A DNA stretch of 64,000 bases from Molossus alvarezi (lineage: Eukaryota > Chordata > Mammalia > Chiroptera > Molossidae): the NCBI GenBank assembly GCA_037176705.1, contig CM073889.1:107711890-107775889 (forward strand), written 5' to 3'. The first letter of the stretch is position 1. Each line of letters opens with the position of its first letter. The notes beneath the pieces were generated by a model, which did no database searches, was not told the DNA's origin, and worked only from the letters and a program-made list of their open reading frames with translations. Made by a program: the position numbers and the translations under genes. Below, in pieces: positions 23,581-31,866 of the stretch.

Positions 23581-26500
23581 TTTTTTTTTTATCCTCACCC
23601 GAGGATATTTTTCCATTTTTTGTACAGATAGAGTGGGAGGGAGAGAGAAGAAGGGAGAGAGAGAGAGAAACATCGATGTGAAGGGACACATCGAGTGGTT
23701 GCCACCCGCACGACCAACCAGGGCCGGGGACAAACTGCAACCGGAGTACGTGCCCTTAGCGGGAACCGAACCCGGGTCTCTCCGGACCGCAGGCCGACGC
23801 TCTAACCGCTGAGCCAAACTGGCCAGGGCTAAATCACTATCTCCTTTAAAAGCTAGCATGCAGCCCTGGCCGGTTTGGTTCAGCGGATGGAACGTTCGCC
23901 TGTGGACCAGAGAGTTCCAGGTTCGGTTCCCGCTAGGGGCATATTACAACAACAACAAAAAAAGCTAGCATGCAAAAATCAAAACACCCCCAAGTAAATA
24001 TTTTTACATTACTCTTCATCCAAGACCAGGGATATTTAAAAATAAAAGAGAGAGCACATGGCCAGTGTGGCCCAGTGGTTGAGCGCCGACCCATGCACCG
24101 AGGTTCGACCCATGGTTCGAAAACCGGTCAGGTCACATGCCTGGGTTGTGGGCCCGATCCCCAGTAGTGGGCATGCAGAAGGCGGCCAATCGATGTTCTC
24201 TCTCATCAATGTTTCTCTCTCTCTGCCTCTCTTCTCCTCTCTCACTAAAAAATAATGAATAAATAAAAGAGAAAAAAGGAATGCTATGGCATTTACCTTG
24301 TCTACGCAGCCTGTGGACCCAGCCAAACACCTTTACTCTTTGGCCTCTGTATCCTTCTAATGCGTGAATCTTCACCTGTCAAAGTAAAACAAATAACATT
24401 TAACCAACAGTGTCATTTATCACACATCAACTTTTTTCTTTATTGATTTTAGAGAGAGAGGAAGGGAGAGATAGAAACATTGATGAGAGAGAACATCAAT
24501 TGGCCACCTCCTGCATGCCCCCACTGGGGATTTGGCCCACAACCTGGGCATGTGACCTGACCGGAAACCAAACCAGTGACCTCTTGGTGCATGGGTCGAC
24601 GCTCAACCACTGAGACACATCGGCCAGGCCCCACATCAATATTTCACTAATATTAGATGGCAGTAAAGTATTAAAAATTCGCTTATGCTGCTAAACTACA
24701 GACTAGTTACTCTACTGCAGGTCAGAAAAAAAAAATTTCAGCATACTGAGTGCTTAAAAAAAATCTGACTCTTCTTTCTCTTACTGCAAAACCAACAAAG
24801 AGAAACACCCTGAATTACAGGTCTGGCTATGGAAATCAATGAGTAAATGAATTCACAGCAACAACAAGCGAAGTCCACACAGATCCTTTCCCTGACCGCA
24901 CAGTCCCCCAGACACTCTGGGAGGCGGAAGTTAGGAAGGCTAGCTGGCTTTTTGTTTGGGGTCAAGGAGAGAGAAGATGAGTAAAGGGGTTGGTGAACAC
25001 AGCCAAGAAAACAGCCTCATTGCTAAGGGAACAGGGCAAACATGACAATTCATCAGCAACCAGAACCATCTGAAATCGAAGCATGCCCACTCACAGTCCA
25101 GCATTCTGTTCTAGAAACAACAGAGCAGAATGCAATTTCATAAAATCACAAAGCTTTGTATATGTTTAAAAAATCAGGACAATCATGGGTTTCCATGTCT
25201 TCGTTTCACAGTGAGCGAGCGGACACGGGAAGGGGAAGATCACCGGACCAACAGCACGCAGCACAGCCAGGCTGGATCCTCGGGCTGCCAGTTTGCGATC
25301 GAGCCAGAATTCGTTCAACTTCATAAGAAAATGAACCCCAACAAGAACCACCAACCTCAAAACTCTGAAACATTGCTTCTCTCTTCCCTTCTAAAAGGAA
25401 AGACAGACAATACAAAGGAACAAACCACCGAGCAGCCCCACGATACTGAACAACAGTTCGACGTGTTTGCAAAAATACATGTCACTCTTACACTTTTTGG
25501 CTTTGGAAGACTTGGGTCGTTTTCAATGGTAATCTTCTTTGCTTCTTCCAGGTTCTTTTCTCTTCTCAAATTGTCTTCTGCCTAATTTGAATGACAGAGC
25601 AAGTTGTTAACTTGGTTGCTAGTGTTCCAGCATTTCAAATGTTCACAGCTGCAAATTCATTGCTCACGTCTTTCTTTTCCCGGGATTCATTCTTCATTTG
25701 CTCCCTGTGCCACATTTTCCTGATGTTCTTCATCTGTGATTTAGAAATCACATCCCACCGCTGGAGAGGAAAACAGGTATTTAATTCTTCAAGACCTCTG
25801 TGCTCTGATGGAAATTTATTCAGAAAATAAAATGCTGTCAAGTCTTTGGGTCACCGTACCTCATTTTCTTTTTGGGAATCTACGTAAATGGTAGGAAATG
25901 GCTCTTTTCCCACTGTCATCAAAGCCTTGGGTGGGAGAGAGAAAAAGAAAATGCCTTAACATTGTACAATACTTGAGATCAAATTAACACCGTAATTATG
26001 GGGCAACTTCATCCATCTACAACATAATCAAGAGACAAGCAGAGCCATAAAGAACCCATGACTCAAAACTCAATGTTGATAGAATGACTGCTGGAAGTAC
26101 TAAGAACATTTTGCTTAGCCCTCAGGTCCTTTTGCAACAATTCTAGCAAGTCCAGTTACATAGTATAGAGTTCCCTGCACAAGCCCACTAGAAGCAACAG
26201 ATGTTAAGTGGCATAAGGACCAGAGGGAGGTATGCTGACAATAGGAGACAGCTAACAGCAAAAGCCAATTACAGATCACATCTATATGATTAATCCTCGC
26301 CAAGAAACACGTAAGTCAATTCGGAAACTCTAGGAACAAAGTACTTTGAAAAATTACCGTAGGTAGAATACCTCTTTCTCTAACATTGGGACACAGCAGG
26401 TATTTAATATTTTATAGCTTGTATTTTCATAAAATAGATAGGTGAAAGTATGTAAAAGATAGCTGTTTTATTAACTGCTTCAAATATTCCTTCAAATTTT

Positions 26501-28455
26501 CTCCCAAGTTATTAAGTCAGCCAAAAAATGTAAAGAATTCCTCTCTCCAATCATAACATCTGAAGCTTACAAAAAATGACCTTTTCTAAAGGTCTAGCTT
26601 CCAAACCTACAAAACACCTTTCATCTTGTTTTAATAGCAGTTCCAGTTCAATGAATGGTACACAGGAGGAAGAATCCTGGATCTTTTGAAAACATCCAAG
26701 AACTCAATTTTTTAACAATTAGACTTTGTAGGGAGATTTGCAAATCATTAGAAATTCACTTAATACCTGACAATCTCTACTGATCCCTCCCTTTATATCA
26801 CTGAACTTGAAGGAGCCAAACTCCCTGAATCAGAATGGCACACTTTTGCTAACTGCAACATTCTACAAACAGTCACCGAAATAGTGTTGTCAGTACGGGG
26901 AACCCAAGTCATACCAACAACCCTGAAATGAAGGGAAGATTTTCCCCCTAAGAGTTCAACAGTAAGACCTATCTATTATACAACAAAGCATAACTAGAGA
27001 GAATTCTGCCGGGACAGGAACATTTGATAACAACCTAAGAAGTGTTTTGACATAGCTAACAAAAGGGGGATTGGCCAGGCCTGTGTAACTGAGAAAAAGT
27101 GATTATAATTTTGACAAGAATGAAAAAACTGGCCATTTAACCCATTGGGGAGACATAAAGACACCTTCTGAAAATGTTCAAGTAAGTTTAGACTTAGATC
27201 TAATACCCTTAAAGCTACATATATGTATATACAATTTTTACTTTCTTTTTATCTGAAAACGCTCCTCAAAACCTAGTGCTTGAAATAAGTTACTGACAAG
27301 TCACATGATAATTGACATAAGTCACTAATAAAGTCGATTTCATACGAGATGAGACACTACCTTTAGACCTGTTTTAAAAGGTTTCTCCTTGGTTCCATCA
27401 CCTGTAGCATCATTTCCCTCTCGCTCAGAGACGTACAGCTCTGCTGTTTTACAAAACAAGATTATGTTACTTATGTGGGGAATAATTATCGGTCATCCCA
27501 TATTTCAACTACTTTATCCATTCTTTATCTCTGGAGACAGAACAAGCATCTGATTTACTGCAGTAAAAAATTGCCACAGTCCAAAAGATATTATTTTCCT
27601 ACACCCCTATTGTAATGACATCCATCTTATAAAAACATACTAGTTACAAACTTAGCTTTTCAAAATAAGCTTTGATCACTTCCAGTTGGCCAGACCAGCC
27701 TGGAACTTGGGATGTTGTACCTTAAAAACAAGGGTCATACCGGGGAATTCTCTTAACCTTATTAAGGTTATTTCTTTGGCTATAAAACAGGTAAAACAAG
27801 CACCATCTTGAAGGGCTGTACCAAGGGCAAAATAAAATCACACATTCAAATGAGATACCCCAGTGCCAATGCACAGATGTCAAATAAACACCAGTTCCTC
27901 TCTGGTCTTTAAAGGAAACCTAAACTCCGAAGTGAAACACTGCGGAAGGCCTCATGACTAGGAAATCTGGTGTCTCCTTTTCTACTCGTTTCTCCTTTTC
28001 TACTGCCCGGTACGGTCGGCCTGGAATCCCCAATACAAACGAGGTGGTCGGCCTGGAACCCCCAATACAAACGAGGCTCTGTGAGAGGATTAGAATTCTA
28101 AGGCCTCTTCCCCACGGTCACTCTGAAGAGTGGCATGTAGGAGGGCTGCCCTCGTGTCCCACAGGGCCCACTTCCGCGGAATCACGGGATTGGCGTGGGG
28201 GGCAGGGCGGGGAGCGGCGCCGCACGAGGCCCGGGACACTCGGCCTGGAGGAAGCGGGGCGAGCCCAGCAGTCCCGCGGCGGCCCGCCCTCCCCGCCCTC
28301 CCCGGATCATTCACGTGGAAAGAGCGGCGGCGCGCCCACTGTGCACCAGGCCACCAGTCAGTGCCGGTGGCAGGCCCGGACCGCGGCCTGCGCAGGCGGG
28401 GGCACCTGCTACCTCCCCCCACCCCGGGTCCCGAGCCCCACTTACCTAGGACCAT
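13054..28455 (-). CDS. NARS1: Cytosolic asparaginyl-tRNA synthetase, complete gene
   Basis: NARS1 charges tRNA-Asn with asparagine in the cytosol as a class IIb homodimer. Fifteen coding exons join in frame to 548 codons plus stop, the human length. The N-terminal eukaryotic extension (residues 1-77) is followed by a Lys/Glu-rich linker, an OB-fold anticodon-binding domain ([13 protein letters not shown], about 127-139), then the catalytic core. The core has motif 1 near [10 protein letters not shown], motif 2 with [16 protein letters not shown], and motif 3 [10 protein letters not shown] near the C-terminus. All introns have GT-AG ends. The protein ends RCRP, versus RCTP as I recall for human. 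A CpG-island promoter at the 5' end fits housekeeping expression. Nothing suggests a pseudogene. Coding exons: 28446-28455, 27361-27443, 25860-25925, 25668-25760, 25492-25581, 24297-24375, 21972-22042, 20913-20999, 18727-18948, 18425-18624, 17442-17577, 16689-16802, 14135-14266, 13699-13830, 13054-13185. Confidence 0.98.
13699..13830 (-). CDS. NARS1: NARS1 exon 14
   Basis: Residues 462-505, [20 protein letters not shown] and on to YYWYTDQ, part of the catalytic core. Phase 0 at both ends, donor GTAAAA. Confidence 0.97.
14135..14266 (-). CDS. NARS1: NARS1 exon 13
   Basis: Residues 418-461, [20 protein letters not shown] onward. Phase 0 at both ends. The donor is the weaker GTCAGT. Confidence 0.97.
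15089..15241 (+). mobile_element. VES SINE, internally shortened
   Basis: The head TGGTCTGGCTCAGCGGTTAG is joined to a shortened body and tail. TSD AAGTACAG..AGGAGATG on both sides. It lies in NARS1 intron 12. Confidence 0.85.
15440..15655 (+). mobile_element. MIR SINE
   Basis: Shows the MIR order: CTGCTAAGCATTTTGCTCAT, TCCTCACAACATTG, ACAGCAGATAAGGAA, and TTACTCCAAAGCTCGT near the end. Ancient mammalian repeat in a NARS1 intron. Confidence 0.7.
15920..16088 (+). mobile_element. tRNA-derived SINE, diverged
   Basis: Has head CTGCCCTGGCAGATGAGTTG, B-box-like GGTTTGATCCCTG, and an A-rich tail with AATCAGTAAATAAAAATT. Body deleted compared with full VES. Confidence 0.65.
16689..16802 (-). CDS. 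NARS1: NARS1 exon 12
   Basis: Residues 380-417, [18 protein letters not shown] onward to EFGE. Phase 0 at both ends, donor GTATGT. Confidence 0.97.
16876..17070 (+). mobile_element. tRNA-derived VES-type SINE
   Basis: Head CCTGGCCAGTGTGGCTCAGG, B-box-like GATTCGATTCC, tail AAAATCAATAAAAAC. Confidence 0.87.
17076..17335 (+). mobile_element. VES SINE
   Basis: Adjoins the previous SINE. Head AGCCCTGGCCGGTTTTGCTC, tail GTGCTCAGGTGAGGATAAAA. Confidence 0.9.
17442..17577 (-). CDS. NARS1: NARS1 exon 11
   Basis: Residues 334 (split codon) to 379, including [13 protein letters not shown] immediately after motif 2. Donor GTAAGT. Confidence 0.97.
17757..17955 (+). mobile_element. tRNA-derived VES-type SINE
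   Basis: Diverged head AGAGGGTGTGGCTCAGTGGA, body GTGCTCAGGAGGCAGTAGAT, A-rich tail. Confidence 0.8.
18098..18307 (-). mobile_element. tRNA-derived VES-type SINE
   Basis: Minus-strand copy with tail TCTTTATTGATTTAGAGAG and head CTATTGAGACACACCAGCTG. Confidence 0.87.
18425..18624 (-). CDS. NARS1: NARS1 exon 10
   Basis: Residues 268-333 plus two bases of 334. It carries motif 2 ([15 protein letters not shown]), which binds ATP and the acceptor end. Donor GTATGA. Confidence 0.97.
18727..18948 (-). CDS. NARS1: NARS1 exon 9
   Basis: Residues 194-267, the start of the catalytic domain with motif 1 ([12 protein letters not shown]). The Tyr recalled at this position in human (GYYEV) is Cys here. 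Phase 0, donor GTAAGT. Confidence 0.97.
19015..19535 (+). mobile_element. LTR-like element in NARS1 intron 8
   Basis: An LTR-type layout: a GC-balanced 5' part, AATAAA at 19476-19481, then a U5-like tract CGCTTTCCTCACTCCAACTC ending near TTGGCTGTTGTACA. Boundaries and family are uncertain, and no TSD was found. Confidence 0.5.
19773..19918 (+). mobile_element. tRNA-derived VES-type SINE
   Basis: Head TGGCTGGTGTTGCTCAGTGG. TSD AAATACCACARTACT lies on both sides. Tail AAAATCAATAAAGAAAAA. Confidence 0.87.
20441..20532 (-). mobile_element. Short VES-head SINE (mini-VES)
   Basis: Only about 80 bp of head followed directly by an A tail (T run on plus, then GGTACGTGCCCCTAGCGGG). Long TSD TTATATTTGATTTTTT on both sides shows it inserted at this length. 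Confidence 0.9.
20913..20999 (-). CDS. NARS1: NARS1 exon 8
   Basis: Residues 165-193, [19 protein letters not shown] onward to PEGKQ, closing part of the anticodon-binding OB fold. Phase 0, donor GTGAGT. Confidence 0.97.
21272..21480 (+). mobile_element. tRNA-derived VES-type SINE
   Basis: Head CCGGCCAGTGTTGCTCAGTG, tail AAAAATCAATAAAG. TSD TCTGAAAAGT on both sides. Confidence 0.9.
21972..22042 (-). CDS. NARS1: NARS1 exon 7
   Basis: Residues 141 (split) to 164, [19 protein letters not shown], a beta-strand block of the OB fold. Donor GTAAAT. Confidence 0.97.
22138..22390 (-). mobile_element. VES SINE
   Basis: Minus-strand copy with tail TTCCTCACCCAAGGATAC and head ending GAGCCAAATTGGCCAGGGC. 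Confidence 0.9.
22395..22668. mobile_element. Tigger-like MITE (pogo/Tc1-mariner)
   Basis: 274-bp element with terminal inverted repeats CAGTCGCCCCTCA at the left and TGAGGGACGACTG at the right, bounded by TA dinucleotides (22393-22394 and 22669-22670). No transposase is encoded. A non-autonomous pogo-class DNA transposon. Confidence 0.8.
22903..23000 (+). mobile_element. Short VES-head SINE (mini-VES)
   Basis: Head TCCTGGCTGGTTTGGCTCAG ending CTAGGGGCAGGCACC, then directly an AAATAAAT tail. Confidence 0.85.
23005..23211 (-). mobile_element. tRNA-derived VES-type SINE
   Basis: Minus-strand copy with tail ATATCCTCACTTGAGGG and head AACAAGCCACCTGGCCAGGGC. Confidence 0.8.
23552..23829 (-). mobile_element. 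VES SINE
   Basis: Full-length minus-strand copy with a (TTTA)n tail. TSD TAAATCACTATCTCCTTTA lies on both sides. Confidence 0.95.
23862..23960 (+). mobile_element. Short VES-head SINE (mini-VES)
   Basis: Head AGCCCTGGCCGGTTTGGTTC ending CCGCTAGGGGCATATTAC, then an AAC/A tail. TSD AAAGCTAGCATGCA on both sides. Confidence 0.9.
24057..24268 (+). mobile_element. tRNA-derived VES-type SINE
   Basis: Head ATGGCCAGTGTGGCCCAGTG, body GGCGGCCAATCGATGTTC. TSD AAATAAAAGAGA on both sides. It ends about 30 bases past the donor of NARS1 exon 6. Confidence 0.9.
24297..24375 (-). CDS. NARS1: NARS1 exon 6
   Basis: Residues 115-140 plus one base of 141, [20 protein letters not shown] then HRLRRQ, the first strands of the OB fold. 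Donor GTAAAT. Confidence 0.97.
24429..24632 (-). mobile_element. tRNA-derived VES-type SINE
   Basis: Minus-strand copy with tail TCTTTATTGATTTTAGAGAG and head CCACTGAGACACATCGGCCA. TSD CACATCAA. Confidence 0.9.
25492..25581 (-). CDS. NARS1: NARS1 exon 5
   Basis: Residues 85-114, a charged stretch [16 protein letters not shown] ending PKPKS. Separated from exon 4 by an 86-bp intron. Confidence 0.97.
25668..25760 (-). CDS. NARS1: NARS1 exon 4
   Basis: Residues 54-84, [20 protein letters not shown] onward to SREKKD. The donor is GTGAGC right after the GAC codon. The intron to exon 3 is 99 bp. Confidence 0.97.
25860..25925 (-). CDS. NARS1: NARS1 exon 3
   Basis: Residues 32-53, [18 protein letters not shown] then KENE. 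Part of the eukaryote-specific N-terminal extension. Donor GTACGG. Confidence 0.97.
27361..27443 (-). CDS. NARS1: NARS1 exon 2
   Basis: Residues 4-31, [19 protein letters not shown] then EKPFKTGLK. The acceptor is a CAGCAG doublet, and the frame needs the upstream CAG. Donor GTAGTG. Confidence 0.96.
28014..28077 (+). repeat. 32-bp tandem duplication near the NARS1 promoter
   Basis: Two near-identical 32-bp units (GGTCGGCCTGGAAYCCCCAA core) follow each other. A smaller repeat of TCTCCTTTTCTACT is just upstream at about 27973-28005. They lie in intron 1. Confidence 0.9.
28446..28455 (-). CDS. NARS1: NARS1 exon 1 coding part (canonical start)
   Basis: ATGGTCCTAG then GTAAGT: Met-Val-Leu plus the first base of Ala4, matching the known N-terminus MVLAELYVS. 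An in-frame ATG 33 bases upstream (28488-28486) would add 11 residues (MPVEVTAATAG). The canonical ATG has G at -3 and +4. The upstream one has A at -3 and C at +4. Confidence 0.92.
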
Positions 28456-28551
28456 CCCCGCGGTCGCCGCGGTCACCTCCACGGGCATCTTCTCCCAACA
28501 GGGCGCGGGCTTGTCACTGCAAGGCGCACCAGCGGACCTCTGGACTCCAGT

Positions 28552-28560
28552 GTTGCATCA
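28552..28560 (-). promoter_or_regulatory. C/EBP-ATF composite element (amino-acid response)
   Basis: TGATGCAAC on the minus strand exactly fits the CARE/AARE pattern TGATGNAAH bound by ATF4-C/EBP. It is about 100 bases upstream of the NARS1 start. Aminoacyl-tRNA synthetase genes including NARS1 are known ATF4 targets, so the element probably mediates induction by amino-acid shortage. Confidence 0.8.
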
Positions 28561-28586
28561 TATGACCTCGTGCCTCGGTCGCCGCG

Positions 28587-28595
28587 ATGAGTCAT
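28587..28595. promoter_or_regulatory. AP-1-like palindrome
   Basis: ATGAGTCAT, a perfect TGAGTCA core, between the CARE and the CCAAT box of NARS1. Confidence 0.55.
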
Positions 28596-28612
28596 CCGAG
28601 CGTCGCGGCGCC

Positions 28613-28617
28613 ATTGG
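28613..28617 (-). promoter_or_regulatory. CCAAT box
   Basis: ACCAATGGCG on the minus strand, an NF-Y type site at the distance expected from a start near 28540. Confidence 0.65.
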
Positions 28618-29441
28618 TTCTTGGAGGTTAGGGCACAAGGGCGAGCGAGGCTGTCGCCGCCATCTTTCAGCCTGGCAGAGACGATTTTCCTGCCAACAGT
28701 GCCCCGCCCTGCCTCTCTGGTTTCCCAAGCCCCGCCTCCCCTTGTTCTGCCCCGCCCCTCGAGGTCTGCCCTAGCCCCGCCTCCCGTCTCGCCTTGCCTA
28801 GTCTGTGGTACTGGAGTCCCCTGGGTGCCCCTGGCTCTGGCCTCCCTAATGTCCAGATTCCTCTGGTGCATCAACCCGCTCCCTTCAGTCTCTACCGTCC
28901 TCCTTCGTACTTTCTGCGCTGAATTTTATAATTCTGCCCCCAGGTGCGGGTTCCAGGGCCCGCTGGGAAGGCAGACCCTGGATTGTGTTCCATATTGCTA
29001 GGTGTTGGCATGCTCATGGAATTAGTATCTTTTTAACCTAAACCTCAATGGTTTTTCCTTGAGTCCGCTTGTCTGCACCTACTGGCCCAAATAAATGCAT
29101 AAGCAGGAGTTTGCACTATATAGAAAGACAATTTGGTTTGCTATTGAATTGGCCCATACAGAGGCAGGAAGCTAATGCTCAAAACCACACTCTTGATGGC
29201 TGTAGGTTACAAATTATATGGGGCGAAATCAAGAGACAATGTGAGTTAGAGGTTCAGAGTCCTGCTGAGAGCTGACTGGTCCAAGGTGATGTAAGAGTAA
29301 TGAATCATTTCTTCAGGCCTTGAGGACAACTCTTAGGTCCTTCCCTACGCCCCTCTGTCCGATCTCAAGGGAAAGTAACCAGGGGGTTCTTCCACCTTAG
29401 GCCTCAGAATGAAACATAACTTAGGTCAAGATGTCATCTTT

Positions 29442-29698
29442 AGCCCCGCCAGAGTGACTCAGAGGTTGAGCATTAACCTATACACCAGGAGGTCCCCGGT
29501 TTGATTCCTGGTCAGTGGAAATGCCTGGCGGCAGCCAAACAACATCCTTCTCATCATGTTTCCATGTTTCTCTCTCTCTCTCTCCCTCTCCCATCTTCTC
29601 TCTGAAATCAACTATATATATACATACACACACATATATATGTATATGTATACATATATGTGTATATGTATATGTGTGTGTGTGTGTGTGTGTGTATA
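29442..29698 (+). mobile_element. tRNA-derived VES-type SINE with microsatellite tail
   Basis: Head AGCCCCGCCAGAGTGACTCA. The tail has turned into an AT/AC/GT-rich microsatellite (29609-29697, ending in (TG)n). TSD AAGATGTYATCTTTAG on both sides. Confidence 0.9.
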
Positions 29699-30114
29699 AA
29701 GATGTTATCTTTAGCCTTCCAGAAGTCTGAACCTGGTGACCAATATTCAAGTTGGGGCTATTGTCTCCTGCTGCCTTTGGATTGCTGATTATCTGGGGGA
29801 AAGGCTAGGTCTCTGAGGGGTATAGAGAGAGAGAGTGAGAGATGATTTTTAGATCTGAGATTAAAAACTAAATTTGATCAAAATCATAGGTACCCCCAAT
29901 TTCTCTGTCATCAGATATATTGAGCACCAGCAATGAGGTGGGGTGGGGTTGGGGGTGAGGAACATAGATAAGAGTAGTCCTAGCTCACATTCATTGCCTG
30001 TTTTGAAATATGATAGTTTAACTTTTTAACTTCAATTAATGAATATCATCTGTATTTATGACTTGGACTATGGTATATTTTTATTTAAAGTTATAAAGAT
30101 CATTAGAGAGAGGC

Positions 30115-30300
30115 CATAATAATGTGGAAAAAGCTAGGGCTTCAAACCTGGTTGGAATCCTGGTTCTGCCATTCAAGAACTGTGTGTCTTGGGATAAATT
30201 ACATAACCTCGCTGAGCTTGAATTTTCCTATTTGTAAAAGATGATGTAAGTTCACTGCCCAGCAGCTAATAAGTACTAAATAAAGGGTAGCTAACATCAT
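30115..30300 (-). mobile_element. MIR SINE
   Basis: Reads as the reverse complement of MIR: GAATCCTGGTTCTGCCATTC, then AATTACATAACCTCGCTGAG and a TTTGTAAAA-type end. Confidence 0.75.
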
Positions 30301-30459
30301 CATTCTCAACTTAGTGAAATACCAGAATTTGTCCTTGAGTCAAAGGAAAACATATTTTTCTTATAAAAGAAATCTAAAAATAACTCCATACATAGGTTCA
30401 GAGGTGATCAAGAATGTGAATCAAGGATGTTTCTTCAATATTTCACAGAATTTCCCCTT

Positions 30460-30700
30460 CCCTTTTTGCTGTTTTCTGCTTGCCCACATATTGGTTATCT
30501 GCAAAGCAAATTACCCCAATCCACAGGAGTGTAAAACAATGAACATTTATACCTCACACAGTTCCCGAGAGTCAGGAGTTTGGTAGTGGTTTGGCTGGAG
30601 GTTCTGGCTCGGTCAAAAGGCCACAGTCAAGGTGTCAGCTGGGGGTGCAGTCATTGAAAGGGAAGATTAAGTCTCACCTGGGGTAGATCCTTTCCCTTGC
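30460..30700 (-). mobile_element. Ancient mammalian repeat fragment, class unassigned
   Basis: Contains AAATTACCCCAATCCACAGG followed by GTCAGGAGTTTGGTAGTGG, similar to a common old mammalian repeat. The class is not assigned. Confidence 0.4.
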
Positions 30701-31078
30701 TTGCTCAAGTGGGTATTGACAGGTTTCAGTTCCTTGTGGGCTGTTAGCCAGAGGTAACCCTCAGCTCCTTGCCATGTGGGTTCTCCGCAAGGCAATGGAG
30801 GAGTTGTGTCCTCTGAGCAGTGAGGAAGAACTCCCCCAGGTTAATTTGAAGAGCGGTCATTACATCAGTTTAGCAAGTGATAGGGCTCTTAGGGATCTCT
30901 GAGGCTCTGCTGACGATTTCTTGATTTATGAGGGTTTTGCTGTTGGAGCAGCTCAAGAAAGTATTTTCACCTGAAGCCACAAAATCCTAAGAAATAGCCC
31001 TGACTTGGACATACCCAGTTAATTGAAAAGAGCTCTTCTTGGTCCAAATTTACTCAAGATATTTTCAACAATGAACTC

Positions 31079-31298
31079 CCCCCCACCTTTATTGATTTTT
31101 AGAGAGGGAGAAAGTGAGAGGGAGAGAGAGATAGAAACATCAATGAGACATAACATCGCATGGCTGCCTTCTGCACATTGTGTCCCCCCCACTGGGGATC
31201 GGACCCATAACCTGGGCATGTATCCTAGTCAGGAACCAAACCAGCAACCTCTTGGTGCATGGGTCCACATTCAACCACTAAGCCACTCCGGCTGGACC
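31079..31298 (-). mobile_element. tRNA-derived VES-type SINE
   Basis: Minus-strand copy, tail CCTTTATTGATTTTTAGAG, head ACTAAGCCACTCCGGCTGG. TSD near CAATGAACTC / GATGAACTC. Confidence 0.87.
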
Positions 31299-31866
31299 AA
31301 TGATGAACTCTTGATGCAAATTTTCCAGAAACTTGAATCAAAATTTCTACCTTTAGAAATAGTCCTTAGTGTTACTTTATTAAACTCTTCAATGAGCATA
31401 CATTTTCATGTTGATCACACAGAGCTTAAATAAGGAAGCTGAAGGCAGCTGGCAATCCCAAAGCTGAAGGTAACCGGAGACCTCCTACAGGATTTCCATA
31501 GGCTGGCTTATTCATTATGCACCTTGGCTCAGCAGAACCACTTTAGAATGAAACTGCAAGATGACTCCTGGTGGGCAAATCCCCCTCTGTTCTAAGGGTT
31601 AATCACCTGGGAGAATTGATCTCTGATGAGAAATGCTGGGCTAAAGAACCCTCCCATGTTGGCCTCACAAACCATATCCAGTATCTTTAATCCCTAGGTG
31701 GAAAAGAAATGGAGACATTCCATGGCTTATGATAGCACTTCCAGATGACTCTGTTGTTTAAAAGTACCAGGAGCTAAAAGGAAAATTGGTCATCTCTTCA
31801 GCTGGGGATCCTAAACAGGTTGTCTGGAGTGAGTAGCCAATATCCTGACTTTGGTAGGAGCATCCT

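Larger units (their letters stand above)
28150..28790 (-). promoter_or_regulatory. NARS1: NARS1 CpG-island promoter region
   Basis: GC- and CpG-rich block spanning exon 1, the start of intron 1 and upstream sequence. There is no TATA box. GC boxes occur upstream (28700-28765). Based on the CCAAT box and CARE positions, transcription probably starts near 28500-28560, giving a short 5' UTR. The start site is inferred. Confidence 0.85.

Noticed and set aside
28090..28874. Large open frames around the NARS1 promoter
   Set aside because: GC-rich chance frames overlapping exon 1. No family resemblance.
29515..29750. Open frames through the AC/GT microsatellite
   Set aside because: Low-complexity repeat translation only.
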